Shown: positions 48,301 through 57,641, numbered from the stretch's first letter. The stretch is DNA of 64,000 bases from an uncultured Verrucomicrobiae bacterium (GCA_951813855.1 OX638380.1:2176876-2240875); one strand, 5' to 3'. Numbers and translations are program-made. The notes: generated by a model from the sequence alone, not told the origin.

Positions 48301-48768
48301 CCCGAATTCGACCTTTTCGAAAACGTAGTAGAGCTGTTGCATCCGGCGGGCCGGGCTAGAAGCCGGCTGAACGTCGCCGTTGGTTTCCAAAACCGATATT
48401 CGGCTAGCCGCTTGCAGATCCCGGAACCAAGCGTCCACCGCCCGGTCGCTCAGTCCCGGCTCAGAGAGCAACGGAGCTTTTCCGAGGTGTTTCCTTCTCA
48501 GTGCCGGGAGCGCGTGAAGCAGCACCGCGGCCACGTGCTCGCAGTTGCAACCCAACCGGCAAGAGCAAATTCCATGAATTCTTCTCGAACCCAAATCGTA
48601 GACGATCTGCGACTGGTACACCGTCCCGTCACTGTCCCTGACCTTACCGTCGACCCGGCCGGGGTTGACGATATCGACCGCAACCACCATGCCCTGTTGA
48701 CGATACGCTTCCCCCTTGTCGAACGATTGCTGGCCTAAGGCTTTTCGAATTGTGAATTCGGTTAACAT
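45367..48768 (-). CDS. SWIM zinc finger-SNF2 family helicase, paralogue 2
   Basis: 1,133 residues with the same domain order as the neighbouring paralogue: SWIM finger (ICSCRLGCNCEHVAAVLL), beta-rich middle, then SNF2 motors with ADDMGLGKTIQALAML, LAILDEAQSVKNP, LALTGTPMENNLGELWSLYD and DRAHRIGQDKPVFVHRLIAE. Both end in a shared tail (SMALTEEDI.SLLAPI). The ATPase half is highly conserved between them, whereas the N-terminal and middle parts differ much more. The starting codon is ATG 48768 (MLTEFTIRKALG). It lies downstream of the F-ATPase genes on the same strand after a 430-bp gap. Confidence 0.9.
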   Translation of the reverse strand: MLTEFTIRKALGQQSFDKGEAYRQQGMVVAVDIVNPGRVDGKVRDSDGTVYQSQIVYDLGSRRIHGICSCRLGCNCEHVAAVLLHALPALRRKHLGKAPLLSEPGLSDRAVDAWFRDLQAASRISVLETNGDVQPASSPARRMQQLYYVFEKVEFGRFEISLFKGNANQEGTVPPKAKRVPDWQWQNVTDPPPFLTFDDIALLPKLRYLLQVDGVSNSGNSPRGKTLENLFKDVVRTGRAYRSKTKVPPLSWGKRRLAGFEWITDESGRQLIQPQDEQGRKMKLGSLSDVFFYIDEEENSLGLVRFDLPLPLAKLLVTAPAIPPSASAVLAEKLSRLTEHALPKPRVIKVRNRRDLAPRPVLTLYGVDVPGLHRHRELRNLQYAPDSIFPCLQLGIVYGDSELVLTPGDGTELEIMTADGLDIVRRRSAKETSFFKELKEALSDYHALTFAAVERMLGYDCKKFEGAHFVFMSDDHEIGWKDERAFRFVVERLPDLREAGWRVEIDSSWPCSLYEGKVDYSAEVESQGNDWFSLSMKVKADDQEFELTPILLNFIRQLPISKSGQLDEKFDLDGHLASETFFKELDSGIRVKIEGEKLKPFVHAFLETHGLLASFHRADSACIADIRSALDGSGIHWRGGQEIVELGKQLRLLEQSPEFPAPESMRGSLRPYQQKGYGWLRALRDNGFGGALADDMGLGKTIQALAMLAHCHLDEHADRPSLLVVPTSLLGNWIREAERFAPGLKVLKLHGFDRKKRFAEISDHHLILTTYPLVNRDHRSLFSHQYELAILDEAQSVKNPAASVTKQIRKIDARQKLALTGTPMENNLGELWSLYDWLIPGLLGDRKSFNRNWRNPIEKENDAVKQRVLSLRLKPFLLRRTKEEVATELPSKTEINEFVPLPEPQRVLYESIRTIMDERVREAVREKGIDRSRITILDSLLKLRQVCCDPSLVKLEAARKVDGSAKRERLLEMLEELVASGRKILVYSQFVQMLLLIEKDVAAMGWDYAMLHGQTEKRDDEVAKFQNGDVPLFLVSIRAGGVGLNLTAADTVIIFDPWWNPALERQAMDRAHRIGQDKPVFVHRLIAEGSVEASIQEMQKRKQALADALFEGRGEGSMALTEEDISSLLAPIG

Positions 48769-49199
48769 TCCGATTCAAGCTGCGAAGCGACGACTCAAAT
48801 TCTCCGTAGAGCCGGTAACGGCGCTCGCGAGCCTATCGCGTGGTTCTCCTTTCGATAATGCGCTGAAATCCGAGGTTCCGAATCGTGACGTTTCCCGAGC
48901 GAAATACCGCTCGGCGGGTACTCCTGCGAAGAAGCGAACTGACGGACCCGAAGGCGAAGCGAAACGCCCATCGAGATCAGACGCCGAACGAGCCCTTCCG
49001 AACGATACCGGGGGAACCCTCGCTCCGCTCGCCAGTCTATCCCTCGAACGCCGGGTGTCAATGCGATGCGCCGCGGCCTCCCGGAGCCGGCACCCGCTAC
49101 GACTCCGTTCGATTCCGCTCCCGCACGGGCAGAAAACCCCAGCATGGCGGAACGAGCCGAAGCGACGACAAGGCGAGCGGCGAGAAATCGGGTTTCGAA
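48769..49199. other. Spacer between atpG and helicase paralogue 2
   Basis: About 430 bp where atpD and atpC would normally begin. I see no trace of beta or epsilon subunit coding (no P-loop GGAGVGKT and no DELSEED-like stretch) in any frame, and no other gene. Some sequence here resembles the spacer upstream of helicase paralogue 1. Confidence 0.6.
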
Positions 49200-50084
49200 T
49201 CACGCGACGGCCAGAGCAGCGGAAGAGATCTCGAGCAATTCGTTGGTGATCCCCGCTTGGCGCAGCTTGTTGTAATCCAGGGTCAGATCCTTGATCAATT
49301 GATTGGCGTTATCGGTGGCGCTCTTCATGGCCACCATGCGGGCGCTATGCTCGCTGGCCTTGCATTCCAACAACACTTGATAGAGCCGATAGTTCAAATA
49401 GTGCGGCAAGAGCGCACCCAAAACTGCCGAGGGCGTCGGTTCGAATTGAAATTCCAGTCCGTCGGCGTTCGCTTCCGGGACGCTCTCCGATGCTTCGTCA
49501 TCCAAACCGGCCTCCAGGCTCTTGAACTCCTCCACCGGCAAAAAGGGTTGAATCTGCGGATTCTGGACCAGGGTCGATTTGAAATTGGTGAACAATAAAT
49601 CCACTCGCTGAATATCTTCGTTCTGAAACAACTCCATGACGTTCCGGGAAATCGCCCGGGCGTCGGCGAACCGGGGTTCGTCCGGACAAGAATACTCCGC
49701 GGCCAGGTCTCGTTGCGTCCGGGCGACGAACTGGGAAGCCTTCCGCCCGACCGCGACGAATCTCGTCTGATCCGCTTCGACCCGCGCCGCCTCGCGCAAC
49801 AAGTTGGTATTCAGCGCCCCGCACAGCCCCTTGTCCGTGCTGACCACCACCAATAACCGTTTGCCCGCTTCCTTCCGCTCGATCAAGGGGTGACGAAAAT
49901 CTCCCGTATTACCGGAAACTTCCGACAATATATGGTTCATCAGATTGACGTAAGGCCGTCCGGCCAACGCCGTCTGCTGAGCCCGGCGCATTCTGGAAGC
50001 GGCGACCATCTGCATGGCCCGGGTAATCTGAGCCGTGCTCTTGACGGATTTGATCCGGCGCCGAATATCGCGAGTGCTAGGCAT
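49200..50084 (-). CDS. atpG: F-type ATP synthase gamma subunit
   Basis: 294 residues. The N-terminal helix has the family signature DIRRRIKSVKSTAQITRAMQ with MVAASRMRRAQ, and the C-terminal helix has ARMVAMKSATDNANQLIKDL followed by NKLRQAGITNELLEI. Gamma is the rotor shaft linking the c-ring to the alpha3beta3 head. A central stretch (PFLPVEEFKSLEAGLDDEAS) is typical of gamma subunits of this length. It follows atpA by 11 bp. It is the last ATP synthase gene here; beta and epsilon do not follow. Confidence 0.95.
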   Translation of the reverse strand: MPSTRDIRRRIKSVKSTAQITRAMQMVAASRMRRAQQTALAGRPYVNLMNHILSEVSGNTGDFRHPLIERKEAGKRLLVVVSTDKGLCGALNTNLLREAARVEADQTRFVAVGRKASQFVARTQRDLAAEYSCPDEPRFADARAISRNVMELFQNEDIQRVDLLFTNFKSTLVQNPQIQPFLPVEEFKSLEAGLDDEASESVPEANADGLEFQFEPTPSAVLGALLPHYLNYRLYQVLLECKASEHSARMVAMKSATDNANQLIKDLTLDYNKLRQAGITNELLEISSAALAVA

Positions 50085-50095
50085 GCGTCGAAGTG

Positions 50096-51628
50096 CTAAC
50101 GATAGGTTTCGCCGAATTGCTCGAGCGCGCCCTTGACGGAAGATTCGAGTTTCTCGTCGAGTTTCCCTTGACCGCCGATCGCTTCGAGCATGTCCTGCTT
50201 GCGGGTCTGGAGGTAGTCGACCAGCTTGGCTTGATAATCCTTGATCTGCTCCACCGGGACCGAATCCATGAATCCGTTCTGCACGGCGTACAACACGATC
50301 ACTTGCACTTCGATCGGCACCGGATGGTATTGCGGCTGCTTGAACACTTCGACGATGCGTTTGCCCCGTTCCAGTTGAGCTTGGGTTTTCGCGTCCAGAT
50401 CGGAACCGAACTGAGCGAAAGCCGCCAGTTCCCGGTACTGGGCCAAATCCAATTTGATCCGGCCGGCCACCTGCTTCATCGCCTTGATTTGCGCCGCCGA
50501 CCCGACCCGGGAAACCGACAATCCGACCGAGATGGCCGGACGAATGCCTTGGTAGAACAAATCGGTTTCGAGGTAAATCTGACCGTCGGTGATAGAGATC
50601 ACGTTAGTGGGGATGTAGGCCGAGACGTCACCGGCTTGCGTTTCGATGATCGGCAAAGCCGTCAACGATCCCGCCCCGAACTTTTCGCCGACCCGAGCCG
50701 ACCGCTCCAACAGCCGGCTGTGCAAATAGAAGACGTCTCCCGGATAGGCTTCGCGCCCGGACGGCCGTTTGAGCACCAGGGAAACCTGGCGATAGGCTAC
50801 CGCGTGCTTCGACAGATCGTCGTAGATGATCAACGCATCCATGCCGTTGTCCATGAACCACTCCCCCATGGCGCAACCGGAGAACGGAGCCAGATACTGA
50901 TTGGTGGCCGAATCCGAAGCCGCGGCGCAGACGACGATGGAATAAGGCATCGCTCCTTCGGCTTCCAGGATGCTGACGGTTTGAGCCACGTTGGATTGCT
51001 TTTGGCCTACCGCGACGTAGATGCAGTAGAGCGGACGGTAATCCGCCGTGCCGCTCTCTTCGGCCGCCCGGTTCAAGCGCGCCTGGCTGATCATCGTATC
51101 GATGCCGATAGTGGTTTTGCCCGTGGACCGGTCGCCGATGATTAATTCGCGTTGCCCGCGGCCGATCGGGATCATGGCGTCCACCGCCATAATTCCGGTT
51201 TGCACCGGCTGGGACACCGACTGGCGCTTGATGATGCCGGGCGCTATCTTCTCGACCGGATAATGAACGTCGGTCGTGATCGGTCCTTTGCCATCCAACG
51301 GCCGCCCCAAGGCGTCGACCACCCGCCCCAAGAGGGCCTTGCCCACCGGCGCCTGCAACAGCTTCCCGGTCGTCTTGACCTCTTGTCCCTCTTTGATGGA
51401 AGTATAATCGCCCAGCACGATCGCGCCGACCTCGGTTTCCTCCAGGTTCAAAGCCAGGCCCACGATGCCGGAGCCAAAATCGATCATCTCGTTGAGCATC
51501 GCGTCGGAAAGACCTTCGATCTTGGCGACCCCGTCGCTGATCTCCCGGACCACACCGACGTTTTCCCGCAGCACCGTCCGGCCGGCGGTTCCAATTTGCT
51601 CCTCGATTTCCTCTAAAAGATTACTCAT
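50096..51628 (-). CDS. atpA: F-type ATP synthase alpha subunit
   Basis: 510 residues, the normal length. Key features are the P-loop GDRSTGKT (usually GDRQTGKT; the Gln to Ser change lies outside the invariant GKT), [40 protein letters not shown] and the [15 protein letters not shown] region with its catalytic-site arginine. Alpha carries the non-catalytic nucleotide sites of the F1 head. The ATG at 51628 is 43 bp after the atpH stop. Confidence 0.96.
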   Translation of the reverse strand: MSNLLEEIEEQIGTAGRTVLRENVGVVREISDGVAKIEGLSDAMLNEMIDFGSGIVGLALNLEETEVGAIVLGDYTSIKEGQEVKTTGKLLQAPVGKALLGRVVDALGRPLDGKGPITTDVHYPVEKIAPGIIKRQSVSQPVQTGIMAVDAMIPIGRGQRELIIGDRSTGKTTIGIDTMISQARLNRAAEESGTADYRPLYCIYVAVGQKQSNVAQTVSILEAEGAMPYSIVVCAAASDSATNQYLAPFSGCAMGEWFMDNGMDALIIYDDLSKHAVAYRQVSLVLKRPSGREAYPGDVFYLHSRLLERSARVGEKFGAGSLTALPIIETQAGDVSAYIPTNVISITDGQIYLETDLFYQGIRPAISVGLSVSRVGSAAQIKAMKQVAGRIKLDLAQYRELAAFAQFGSDLDAKTQAQLERGKRIVEVFKQPQYHPVPIEVQVIVLYAVQNGFMDSVPVEQIKDYQAKLVDYLQTRKQDMLEAIGGQGKLDEKLESSVKGALEQFGETYR

Positions 51629-51671
51629 GGTCCAAGTTATGACTGGAAAGTGAACTGAAGTCCGGCGAGGG

Positions 51672-52073
51672 TTAGCCGGCGGCGAAAGAAGCGGCCATCC
51701 GGTCTAGCTGGGCTCGCACCGTGCCGTCGTAAACGTCGCTGCCCACCTGTACCCGAAGCCCTCCCAACAACTCGGGACGTTCCTGGAATTCGATCGTCAA
51801 ATCCGAGCCGTGAAGCCGCAGCAACGTTTGCCGGATTCGGTCCTGAAGTTCGGAAGCCAACGGGGCGTCGGATTCGATCCGAGCTTGGTGCCGGCGCAAT
51901 TCCAATTTGACCAACCGGGTAAAACAAGACAGCAGGGCGAAGTAGCCGCGCGGTTTGCGCTCCAGCAACGTTCGGACGACCGAACGCACCCGTTCCTCGT
52001 TCAATCGTCCTTGATCCAGGCAACTGCGAAACAGCGCCTTGCCAGTTCGCCGAGTCTGCTTGTTGCTCTTCAT
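51672..52073 (-). CDS. atpH: F-type ATP synthase delta subunit (short form)
   Basis: 133 residues, shorter than the usual ~175-180. The C-terminal signature is recognisable: [20 protein letters not shown] followed by RAQLDRM, the part that contacts the b subunit stalk. The N-terminal helical domain, which binds alpha, is reduced. Position between b and alpha supports the call. Its ATG overlaps the atpF stop (ATGA). No frameshift is visible nearby, so the short form appears genuine. Confidence 0.88.
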   Translation of the reverse strand: MKSNKQTRRTGKALFRSCLDQGRLNEERVRSVVRTLLERKPRGYFALLSCFTRLVKLELRRHQARIESDAPLASELQDRIRQTLLRLHGSDLTIEFQERPELLGGLRVQVGSDVYDGTVRAQLDRMAASFAAG

Positions 52074-52609
52074 CCCGCCATTTGCCGAGCCGTTTCTTCG
52101 ACCAGACGCTTGCGGTCTTCAGGAGTTAATACCTTACCGACGACTTGGGCGGTCGCGTTGACGACCAGTCCGCCCAAGTCCTGTTTCAGTTCGGCCATCA
52201 TCCGCGCCTTGTCCGCCTCGGCGGCCTCACGGGCCCGAGTCAGGATCTGTTCGGCTTGGGTAACCGCCTTTTGACTTTCGGTATCCTGAATTCGGGCCGC
52301 CACGGCCCGGGCTTCTTCGATCAAGGCATCGGCCCGGTCGTTGGCTTTTTGCAAAATCTCTTTGCGATCCGCTTGCGTACGAGCCAACTCTTCGTCGGCT
52401 TGCTTCGCCTTTGCCATGCCGGCGGCGATTAGCTCGCGGCGGCTCTCCAACATTTCCAGCACCGGCTGAAACGCGAATTTCCACAACAGCCACGCCACCA
52501 TGAGAAAGGCGATCAGCTGAGAAACGAATATCTGCCAATGGACTCCAAAGCGCTCGATCATACCGCCGTCTCCCGGCGCTTCTGCTGCGATCAGAAAAAG
52601 CGATTCCAT
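52070..52609 (-). CDS. atpF: F-type ATP synthase b subunit
   Basis: 179 residues: one membrane helix (WQIFVSQLIAFLMVAWLLW), then a long charged coiled coil (FQPVLEMLESRRELIAAGMA onward, rich in Ala, Glu, Lys) that forms the peripheral stalk. ATG 52609 (MESLFLIAAEAPGDGG) is preferred to a TTG four codons earlier. A further in-frame Met (MIERFGVHW) just before the helix is also possible. It lies between the c and delta genes. Confidence 0.92.
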   Translation of the reverse strand: MESLFLIAAEAPGDGGMIERFGVHWQIFVSQLIAFLMVAWLLWKFAFQPVLEMLESRRELIAAGMAKAKQADEELARTQADRKEILQKANDRADALIEEARAVAARIQDTESQKAVTQAEQILTRAREAAEADKARMMAELKQDLGGLVVNATAQVVGKVLTPEDRKRLVEETARQMAG

Positions 52610-52682
52610 AACGTCAAACAATGCTGCCGGTTCGATATCGAACCCGCGAACGAAGAAATAAACCTAGCCGCCCCCGGGCAGA

Positions 52683-52898
52683 TCATCTGCCGAACACGAA
52701 TATGACGATAAAGATGACCGCTTCGGCCAAGGCGGCGAAGACGAGGCCCACCGTCAAGATCGAATTCATGGCGCCCGGGTTGCGGCCTACCGCTTCGGCG
52801 GCCTTCAACCCGACGAACCCGCATCCGATCGCCGACCCCAAGGCCGCCAGCCCCACATGAATGCTTCCCGACAATTCAGCCAACATGGGTGTAATCAT
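52683..52898 (-). CDS. atpE: F-type ATP synthase c subunit
   Basis: 71 residues forming two membrane helices joined by the polar loop VGRNPGA. The ion-binding carboxylate is Glu-59 in FAALAEAVIFIV. The position that is Gln in sodium-binding c subunits is Cys-26 here (AIGCGF), and no Ser or Thr follows Glu-59, so proton coupling is the likelier reading. It lies between the a and b genes. Confidence 0.94.
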   Translation of the reverse strand: MITPMLAELSGSIHVGLAALGSAIGCGFVGLKAAEAVGRNPGAMNSILTVGLVFAALAEAVIFIVIFVFGR

Positions 52899-52991
52899 GA
52901 ACTCCGTACTTTCGTATTAGTCTGTTCCCGTTTGCGGCTGTCGCTGACTCGCACGATCCAGTCCGCCAAATTCCGTAAAAAAGTCTGCCGC

Positions 52992-53870
52992 TCAATGAGC
53001 CCCTTGACCGTCATGCCGACAGATCAGCATGGTGAAAACCGCGGCCAGCAAAGCGAAGACGAACGCCTGCACTAGGCCCACCATCAGTTCAAAACAATAA
53101 ACGATCCAAAGAAATAGCACGTTCCAATAGCCGGCCGAATCAACCATGGAGCCGATCATGTTCTCCCCGGCGTATACGTTGCCGTAGAGCCGAAACGTCA
53201 AGGCCACCGGCCTGATACAAATAGAGATGATTTCGATCAGTCCGACGAACACGAACACCGCTACCAAAAAAAACGCCATCGGGCTCGAACCGTGACCCTT
53301 GACCGGAAAAATATGAAGCAGGACTCCCCCCACACCGTTCGACTGCACGGCCCAGACCACCCACAAGAAAAAGAACAGCAGAGCCATGGCCGCCGTCATG
53401 TTCACATCCGCAGTCGCGCCCCGCATCCAAGGCTCGGTAAGGTGGAAATGACCGTCGGCCGTCTGAACGCCCCAACCGAAGCTGCCGACTCCCGGCAACA
53501 ATCCGAACCAGTTGACCGTCAAAATGAAAAAAAACACGGTGGCGAAAAACCAGTAGGTTTTTTTCGCCAAATCGTTACCCAGCAAACTCACCAAGAACTC
53601 ATACGACTGCTCCACCACCAATTCCCAGAAATTTTGCAATCCAGCCGGCACGAGCTTAGGCTGCCGCATTGCCAAACGGGTAAGGCCGATGATCACAGCG
53701 GCTCCAATCCACACGGCTACCATCGAATTGGTAACCGAGAAAAAGCCCAATTTAAAGAGTTCCACCGGAGCCGGGGTCAGTTCGTGACCGCCGCCTTCCG
53801 CGCCGATCCCCGACCATGGGCAGGTCAAAGACAACAGGATTAGAGTTAGCAGTATACGCTGTGACGCCAT
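52992..53870 (-). CDS. atpB: F-type ATP synthase a subunit
   Basis: 292 residues. The conserved helix with the essential arginine is present (ALTFRLYGNVYAGENM), as are the family stretches KKTYWFFATVFFFILTVNWF and ELMVGLVQAFVFALLAAVF. The N-terminus (MASQRILLTLILLSLTCPW then SGIGAEG) looks like a cleavable signal, as in some Verrucomicrobiota and related groups. ATG 53870 is chosen over an upstream in-frame start that adds 31 uncharacteristic residues. It is the first ATP synthase gene in the run; no atpI-like gene precedes it. Confidence 0.94.
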   Translation of the reverse strand: MASQRILLTLILLSLTCPWSGIGAEGGGHELTPAPVELFKLGFFSVTNSMVAVWIGAAVIIGLTRLAMRQPKLVPAGLQNFWELVVEQSYEFLVSLLGNDLAKKTYWFFATVFFFILTVNWFGLLPGVGSFGWGVQTADGHFHLTEPWMRGATADVNMTAAMALLFFFLWVVWAVQSNGVGGVLLHIFPVKGHGSSPMAFFLVAVFVFVGLIEIISICIRPVALTFRLYGNVYAGENMIGSMVDSAGYWNVLFLWIVYCFELMVGLVQAFVFALLAAVFTMLICRHDGQGAH

Positions 53871-54000
53871 GGATTCAATTCGCAACGCCCCAGGAAAAGT
53901 CGGCTCGGGCGACCCTCCGGCGAAAACGGAGGAAAACTTGGACAATAGCCGATAGCCACGCAAGGATAATTTTACCCGGAGTCACGTTTTTCGCTCCCGA

Positions 54001-54966
54001 TCAGGCCTGTCCCGCTTCTCGGAACCAAGCTACGGTCCGGCACAGACCGTCTTCCAAGGGCACCGCGGGTTCCCAATTCAAGTGCCGCTGGGCTAAGGTG
54101 ATGTCCGGCAAGCGCCGCTTAGGATCGTCTTCCGGAAGCGCGCCGTAAGTGAGCTTCGAAGCGGATCCGGTCAACCGGATGACTTGCCGAGCCAAGTCCG
54201 AAACGGTGAATTCGATCGGATTGCCCAAATTGATCGGCTCGGAGAATTCCTCTTGCTCCATGCACCGCACCATCCCTTCGATCAGATCGCTAACGTAGCA
54301 GAAACTTCGCGTTTGGGTTCCCTGACCGTAAACCGTGAGGTCGCGGCCGGCGAGCGCCTGGACGATGAAATTGGAAACCACCCGGCCGTCGTCGGCCAAC
54401 ATGCGAGGACCGTAAGTGTTGAAGATCCGCACCGTCCGCACCTCCAGGTCATGCTGCCGACGATAGTCGTAAACGATGGTTTCGGCGCAACGTTTGCCTT
54501 CGTCGTAACAAGACCGGACGCCGACGGGATTGACGTTGCCCCAGTAAGATTCCCGCTGCGGATGTTCCAACGGATCGCCGTAGACTTCCGAGGTGCTGGC
54601 CTGAAAAAAACGAGCGTTGTGGTGCCGGGCCAATTCCAACAGATTGAGCACTCCCAGAACGTTGGTTTTGACGGTCCGGAGCGGGTCACTCTGGTAATGA
54701 ACCGGGGAAGCCGGAGAGGCGAGGTTATAGATCCGATCGATGTTTTCTCCAGCGAGGGAGAGCGGTTCGACGATATCGTGTTCCAACAAGACAAGGCACT
54801 CTCGGGACGAGAGATGAGCCACGTTGCGCCGCCGGCCGGTATGAAAGTTGTCGATGCAGATCACCCGATGATCTGCGACGAGCCGGTCGCACAAATGACT
54901 GCCGAGAAATCCCGCCCCGCCGCAAACCACCGCCGTTTTCAGGCCGCCCGCCGCCGATTCGGTCAT
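54001..54966 (-). CDS. UDP-glucuronate decarboxylase-like NAD-dependent sugar epimerase/dehydratase
   Basis: 321 residues of the extended short-chain dehydrogenase family. The Rossmann motif is [14 protein letters not shown], the serine/threonine site lies in [18 protein letters not shown], and the catalytic YxxxK pair is YDEGKR. The stretches [17 protein letters not shown] and [11 protein letters not shown] are characteristic of UDP-xylose synthase (UXS), which converts UDP-glucuronate to UDP-xylose for cell-surface glycans. The ATG shares a base with the upstream cyclophilin stop (TGATG), so the two are coupled. Confidence 0.88.
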   Translation of the reverse strand: MTESAAGGLKTAVVCGGAGFLGSHLCDRLVADHRVICIDNFHTGRRRNVAHLSSRECLVLLEHDIVEPLSLAGENIDRIYNLASPASPVHYQSDPLRTVKTNVLGVLNLLELARHHNARFFQASTSEVYGDPLEHPQRESYWGNVNPVGVRSCYDEGKRCAETIVYDYRRQHDLEVRTVRIFNTYGPRMLADDGRVVSNFIVQALAGRDLTVYGQGTQTRSFCYVSDLIEGMVRCMEQEEFSEPINLGNPIEFTVSDLARQVIRLTGSASKLTYGALPEDDPKRRLPDITLAQRHLNWEPAVPLEDGLCRTVAWFREAGQA

Positions 54967-55892
54967 CACCGGGTCTGGCCAGAATCGATCTGACTCTCGA
55001 CCATGAAGAAATATTGCTGGGATTCGGTCAGGAAACCGGCATCAAGATCCAGCGTCCCTTGCGGTTCCGAAACAAATATGATCGACCAATCGAACAGCGT
55101 GGGCGAATGAAAAACGTAATGCCGATGATCCGGTTTGAGCGGCCAAGACAGGCGGGGCGCCCCGTCGTTCAGGGAGACGCTTAAAGCGACAGGTCTGATC
55201 GTCGGCAACGGGTGCGTCAAAGTCTGGGAACCGAAAGCGACGGCCGCCTCCCCTACCCGATATATTTGGACCGAGTGAAGCTTTTCGTCTCGCACCGGCC
55301 GATCAGTCCCGTCGGTTTCGGTCTTCCCGATCGCCGCCACCGTTGCCATGCCCTCGATCACCTTCCCGAAGACCGAATACCCTCCGTCCAGCCAAGGGGT
55401 CGCCTTGAGCGTCACGAAAAACTGACTCCCGTTGGTATGCGGTTGGGCGAGTCGAGCCATGGACAGTACCCCGGGGCCGTCATGCTTCAACTCCGGATGG
55501 ATTTCATTGTTGAAATAGAACCCGGGATGATCGTTGCCCATGCCGTTGGGCGACCCGCCCTGAATCATGAAATCGTCGATCACGCGATGAAATTGAGTGC
55601 CGTTGTAGAGCGGTTTTCGGGACAACTCCGAACGATGGAAATCAAGCCAGTACCGGGTGCCTTCGGCCAAACCGATAAAGTTGGACACCGTCCGAGGAGC
55701 GCGTTGGTAATGCAACTGACAGACGAATCTTCCCCGTTCCGTGGTGAACACGGCGTAAATGCCCTCTTCGAACACCGCACCGACCACCGGCGAAGGACCG
55801 AACAAGACCGCCGCGATCGAGAACCACAGTCCCGTCGCGATCACCCCCTTAATCGAACCGGCGAGACAGCCAGAAACGCCGCGAGGAATCAT
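54966..55892 (-). CDS. Secreted cyclophilin-type peptidyl-prolyl isomerase
   Basis: 308 residues. An N-terminal hydrophobic segment ([17 protein letters not shown]) suggests export or a membrane anchor. The cyclophilin domain (about 45-215) includes [56 protein letters not shown] and [11 protein letters not shown], covering the active-site Arg, Phe and Gln positions. A ~90-residue beta-rich C-terminal extension ([19 protein letters not shown] onward) is not part of the isomerase. ATG 55892 is chosen; a GTG just before it is possible. It should fold proteins in the periplasm. Confidence 0.88.
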   Translation of the reverse strand: MIPRGVSGCLAGSIKGVIATGLWFSIAAVLFGPSPVVGAVFEEGIYAVFTTERGRFVCQLHYQRAPRTVSNFIGLAEGTRYWLDFHRSELSRKPLYNGTQFHRVIDDFMIQGGSPNGMGNDHPGFYFNNEIHPELKHDGPGVLSMARLAQPHTNGSQFFVTLKATPWLDGGYSVFGKVIEGMATVAAIGKTETDGTDRPVRDEKLHSVQIYRVGEAAVAFGSQTLTHPLPTIRPVALSVSLNDGAPRLSWPLKPDHRHYVFHSPTLFDWSIIFVSEPQGTLDLDAGFLTESQQYFFMVESQIDSGQTR

Positions 55893-55937
55893 CACGATAA
55901 AGCCGAAATCCCCTGACCAATTCGGGACCCTCTTCGA

Positions 55938-57203
55938 TCAGGCGCCGCTGCCGTCGTCCACTGATTCGGTCGACCGGAATTTCCAAAGATGCCCGAGAGT
56001 GCGGATAAACAGATGACCGTCCAGGACAGCGGGGGTCGCATGACAGGTTTCCGCCAGATCGAATTCGCTGAGGATTCGAAACGTCCCCAAGGCGGAGAGC
56101 ACTTGCGCCTGGCCGGCGGTGGAAATGACGATCATTTCCTCGCCTACCGAAATCGGCGAACTGAAATAACGGCCGAAGCGCGAGAGCCGCTCGCTCCATT
56201 CCACTTTGCCCGATACGGGTTCGACGCAGGACAGCACGCCGTTATCGCTCACCAAGAACAACCACTTCCCGTGAGACAAAAACGTCGGTACGTAGGGAGC
56301 CGATTGACGGATTTCATAGGCCAGTTCCGGGGCCGCGCCGGCTTCCTTGGGCGGGCGAACGGCCACCACGTAATTGCCTCCCCCGCCACTGCCGCAGCTA
56401 CCGAATATCAGACCGCCGGCGACGACCGGCGAACTGCAACTCCGCTTGTCGAAAGCCTGGTTATATGCCCAAAGCGGGGCGCCCGTTCGCAAATCCAACG
56501 CCCCGATGCCATGCGAGAAACTATTGACCAACAACGCCGGATTGCCGGCAGCGTCTTGATACACGCAAGGGGTGGAATAGGCCGTCTTCTCGGTATTGCC
56601 TCGGGGGGTCTGCCACCGAATGTTCCCGGTGGCGCTGTCCAAGGCCACGATAAACCCATCGTCCATATTTTCATTGGCCATGATCAACAGGTCGCCATGA
56701 ATGAAGGGAGAGGTTCCCGGGCCATGACTGCTGGTAAAGGAACCGAGATCCTTCTTCCAAACCGAATCGCCGTCATGACTGTAGGCCGCCAAATAAATCC
56801 GTCCCGAAGCGCCCCAACTTACGTAGACCCGTTCGGCGTCTACCGCAGCCGAAGAAGAAGCGATGCTATTAAAACGATGCATTCGGTAAGGCCGCACCGA
56901 AATTTCCTGTTGCCATTCGATGTCACCGCTAGCAGCGGTGATGCCCATGATCTGAAACTTGCCCGCCCGTTCGTCGGCTCCGGTAAGAAAGATCCGCCCG
57001 CCCCAACCGACAGGCGAAGAATGTCCCCGGCTAGGCAACCGTTTTTTCCAGGCCAGCGTATCCGACGACAACTCCCGAAAACTCAAGGCTTCGGAAGCCC
57101 GGCCGGTTCCGTTCGGTCCGCGAAAGCGGGTCCATTCCTCCGCCATTGGCGTCAGGTATCCCACCAAGACTCCCAAGGTCAGAATTCTGAAAATGAATGC
57201 CAT
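55938..57203 (-). CDS. PQQ-like beta-propeller repeat protein
   Basis: 421 residues with a short hydrophobic N-terminus (FIFRILTLGVLVGYLTP) that may act as a signal. WTRFRGPNGTGRA follows, the opening typical of secreted PQQ-like propellers common in Planctomycetes and Verrucomicrobiota. Blade-like repeats recur (SPVGWGGRIFLTGAD, RVYVSWGASGRIYLAAYSHD, TSPFIHGDLLIMANENMDDG, GLIFGSCGSGGGGNYVVAV). No PQQ-dehydrogenase catalytic residues are evident, so a scaffold or binding role is likelier. The cyclophilin gene follows after 45 bp on the same strand. Confidence 0.82.
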   Translation of the reverse strand: MAFIFRILTLGVLVGYLTPMAEEWTRFRGPNGTGRASEALSFRELSSDTLAWKKRLPSRGHSSPVGWGGRIFLTGADERAGKFQIMGITAASGDIEWQQEISVRPYRMHRFNSIASSSAAVDAERVYVSWGASGRIYLAAYSHDGDSVWKKDLGSFTSSHGPGTSPFIHGDLLIMANENMDDGFIVALDSATGNIRWQTPRGNTEKTAYSTPCVYQDAAGNPALLVNSFSHGIGALDLRTGAPLWAYNQAFDKRSCSSPVVAGGLIFGSCGSGGGGNYVVAVRPPKEAGAAPELAYEIRQSAPYVPTFLSHGKWLFLVSDNGVLSCVEPVSGKVEWSERLSRFGRYFSSPISVGEEMIVISTAGQAQVLSALGTFRILSEFDLAETCHATPAVLDGHLFIRTLGHLWKFRSTESVDDGSGA

Positions 57204-57323
57204 GGCTTTTATCGTCAGCCTCGTTTTGACGAATGCAAGGCATTAATACGGCGGCGATCAACCGGGGGGGCGGCACCCCATCATTGATTATCGTCAGAAA
57301 TCCTGATACAAGAGCTCCTCGGT

Positions 57324-57641
57324 ATGACGCTCGAACACGCCAAGACGGAGGCCAAAAACAAGGGCCGCTGTCAGAATTGCGGTTGGGTCTGGTCGCTTAG
57401 CGGACAACCCGGACGCAGCGAGACCTGCCCGAGTTGCCGGGCGGATTTGCGGATTTGCCTCAACTGCGAATTCTACGACTTGCGAGCGGCGCATCAGTGC
57501 CGCGAACGGCGTGCCGAACCGGTGATGACCAAGGATCGGGCCAATTTTTGCGAATACTTCGAAATCTCGAATCGTCCGGGCAAAACCGAACGAACCGAGT
57601 CCGACGCGAAAGACCGGCTGAAACGAGTCTTGGGAATCTGA
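57324..57641 (+). CDS. Small zinc-ribbon protein of unknown function
   Basis: 105 residues with paired cysteines: CQNCGWVW, CPSC, ICLNCEFYD, then HQC and NFCEYFE. The spacing suggests two zinc-binding sites. The last ~20 residues are charged and basic. It has no signal peptide or membrane segment. I do not recognise a named family. It is divergent from the PQQ-propeller gene and 37 bp before the deoxyribosyltransferase-like gene on the same strand, so the two may be co-transcribed. Confidence 0.68.
   Translation: MTLEHAKTEAKNKGRCQNCGWVWSLSGQPGRSETCPSCRADLRICLNCEFYDLRAAHQCRERRAEPVMTKDRANFCEYFEISNRPGKTERTESDAKDRLKRVLGI

Noticed and set aside
48769..49199. Remnants of atpD or atpC
   Set aside because: No beta or epsilon motif appears in any frame of the spacer.
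53914..53932. Short hairpin (cctccg / cggagg) upstream of atpB as a terminator
   Set aside because: The stem is only 6 bp and no T run follows on the minus strand; it could be chance in a GC-rich leader.
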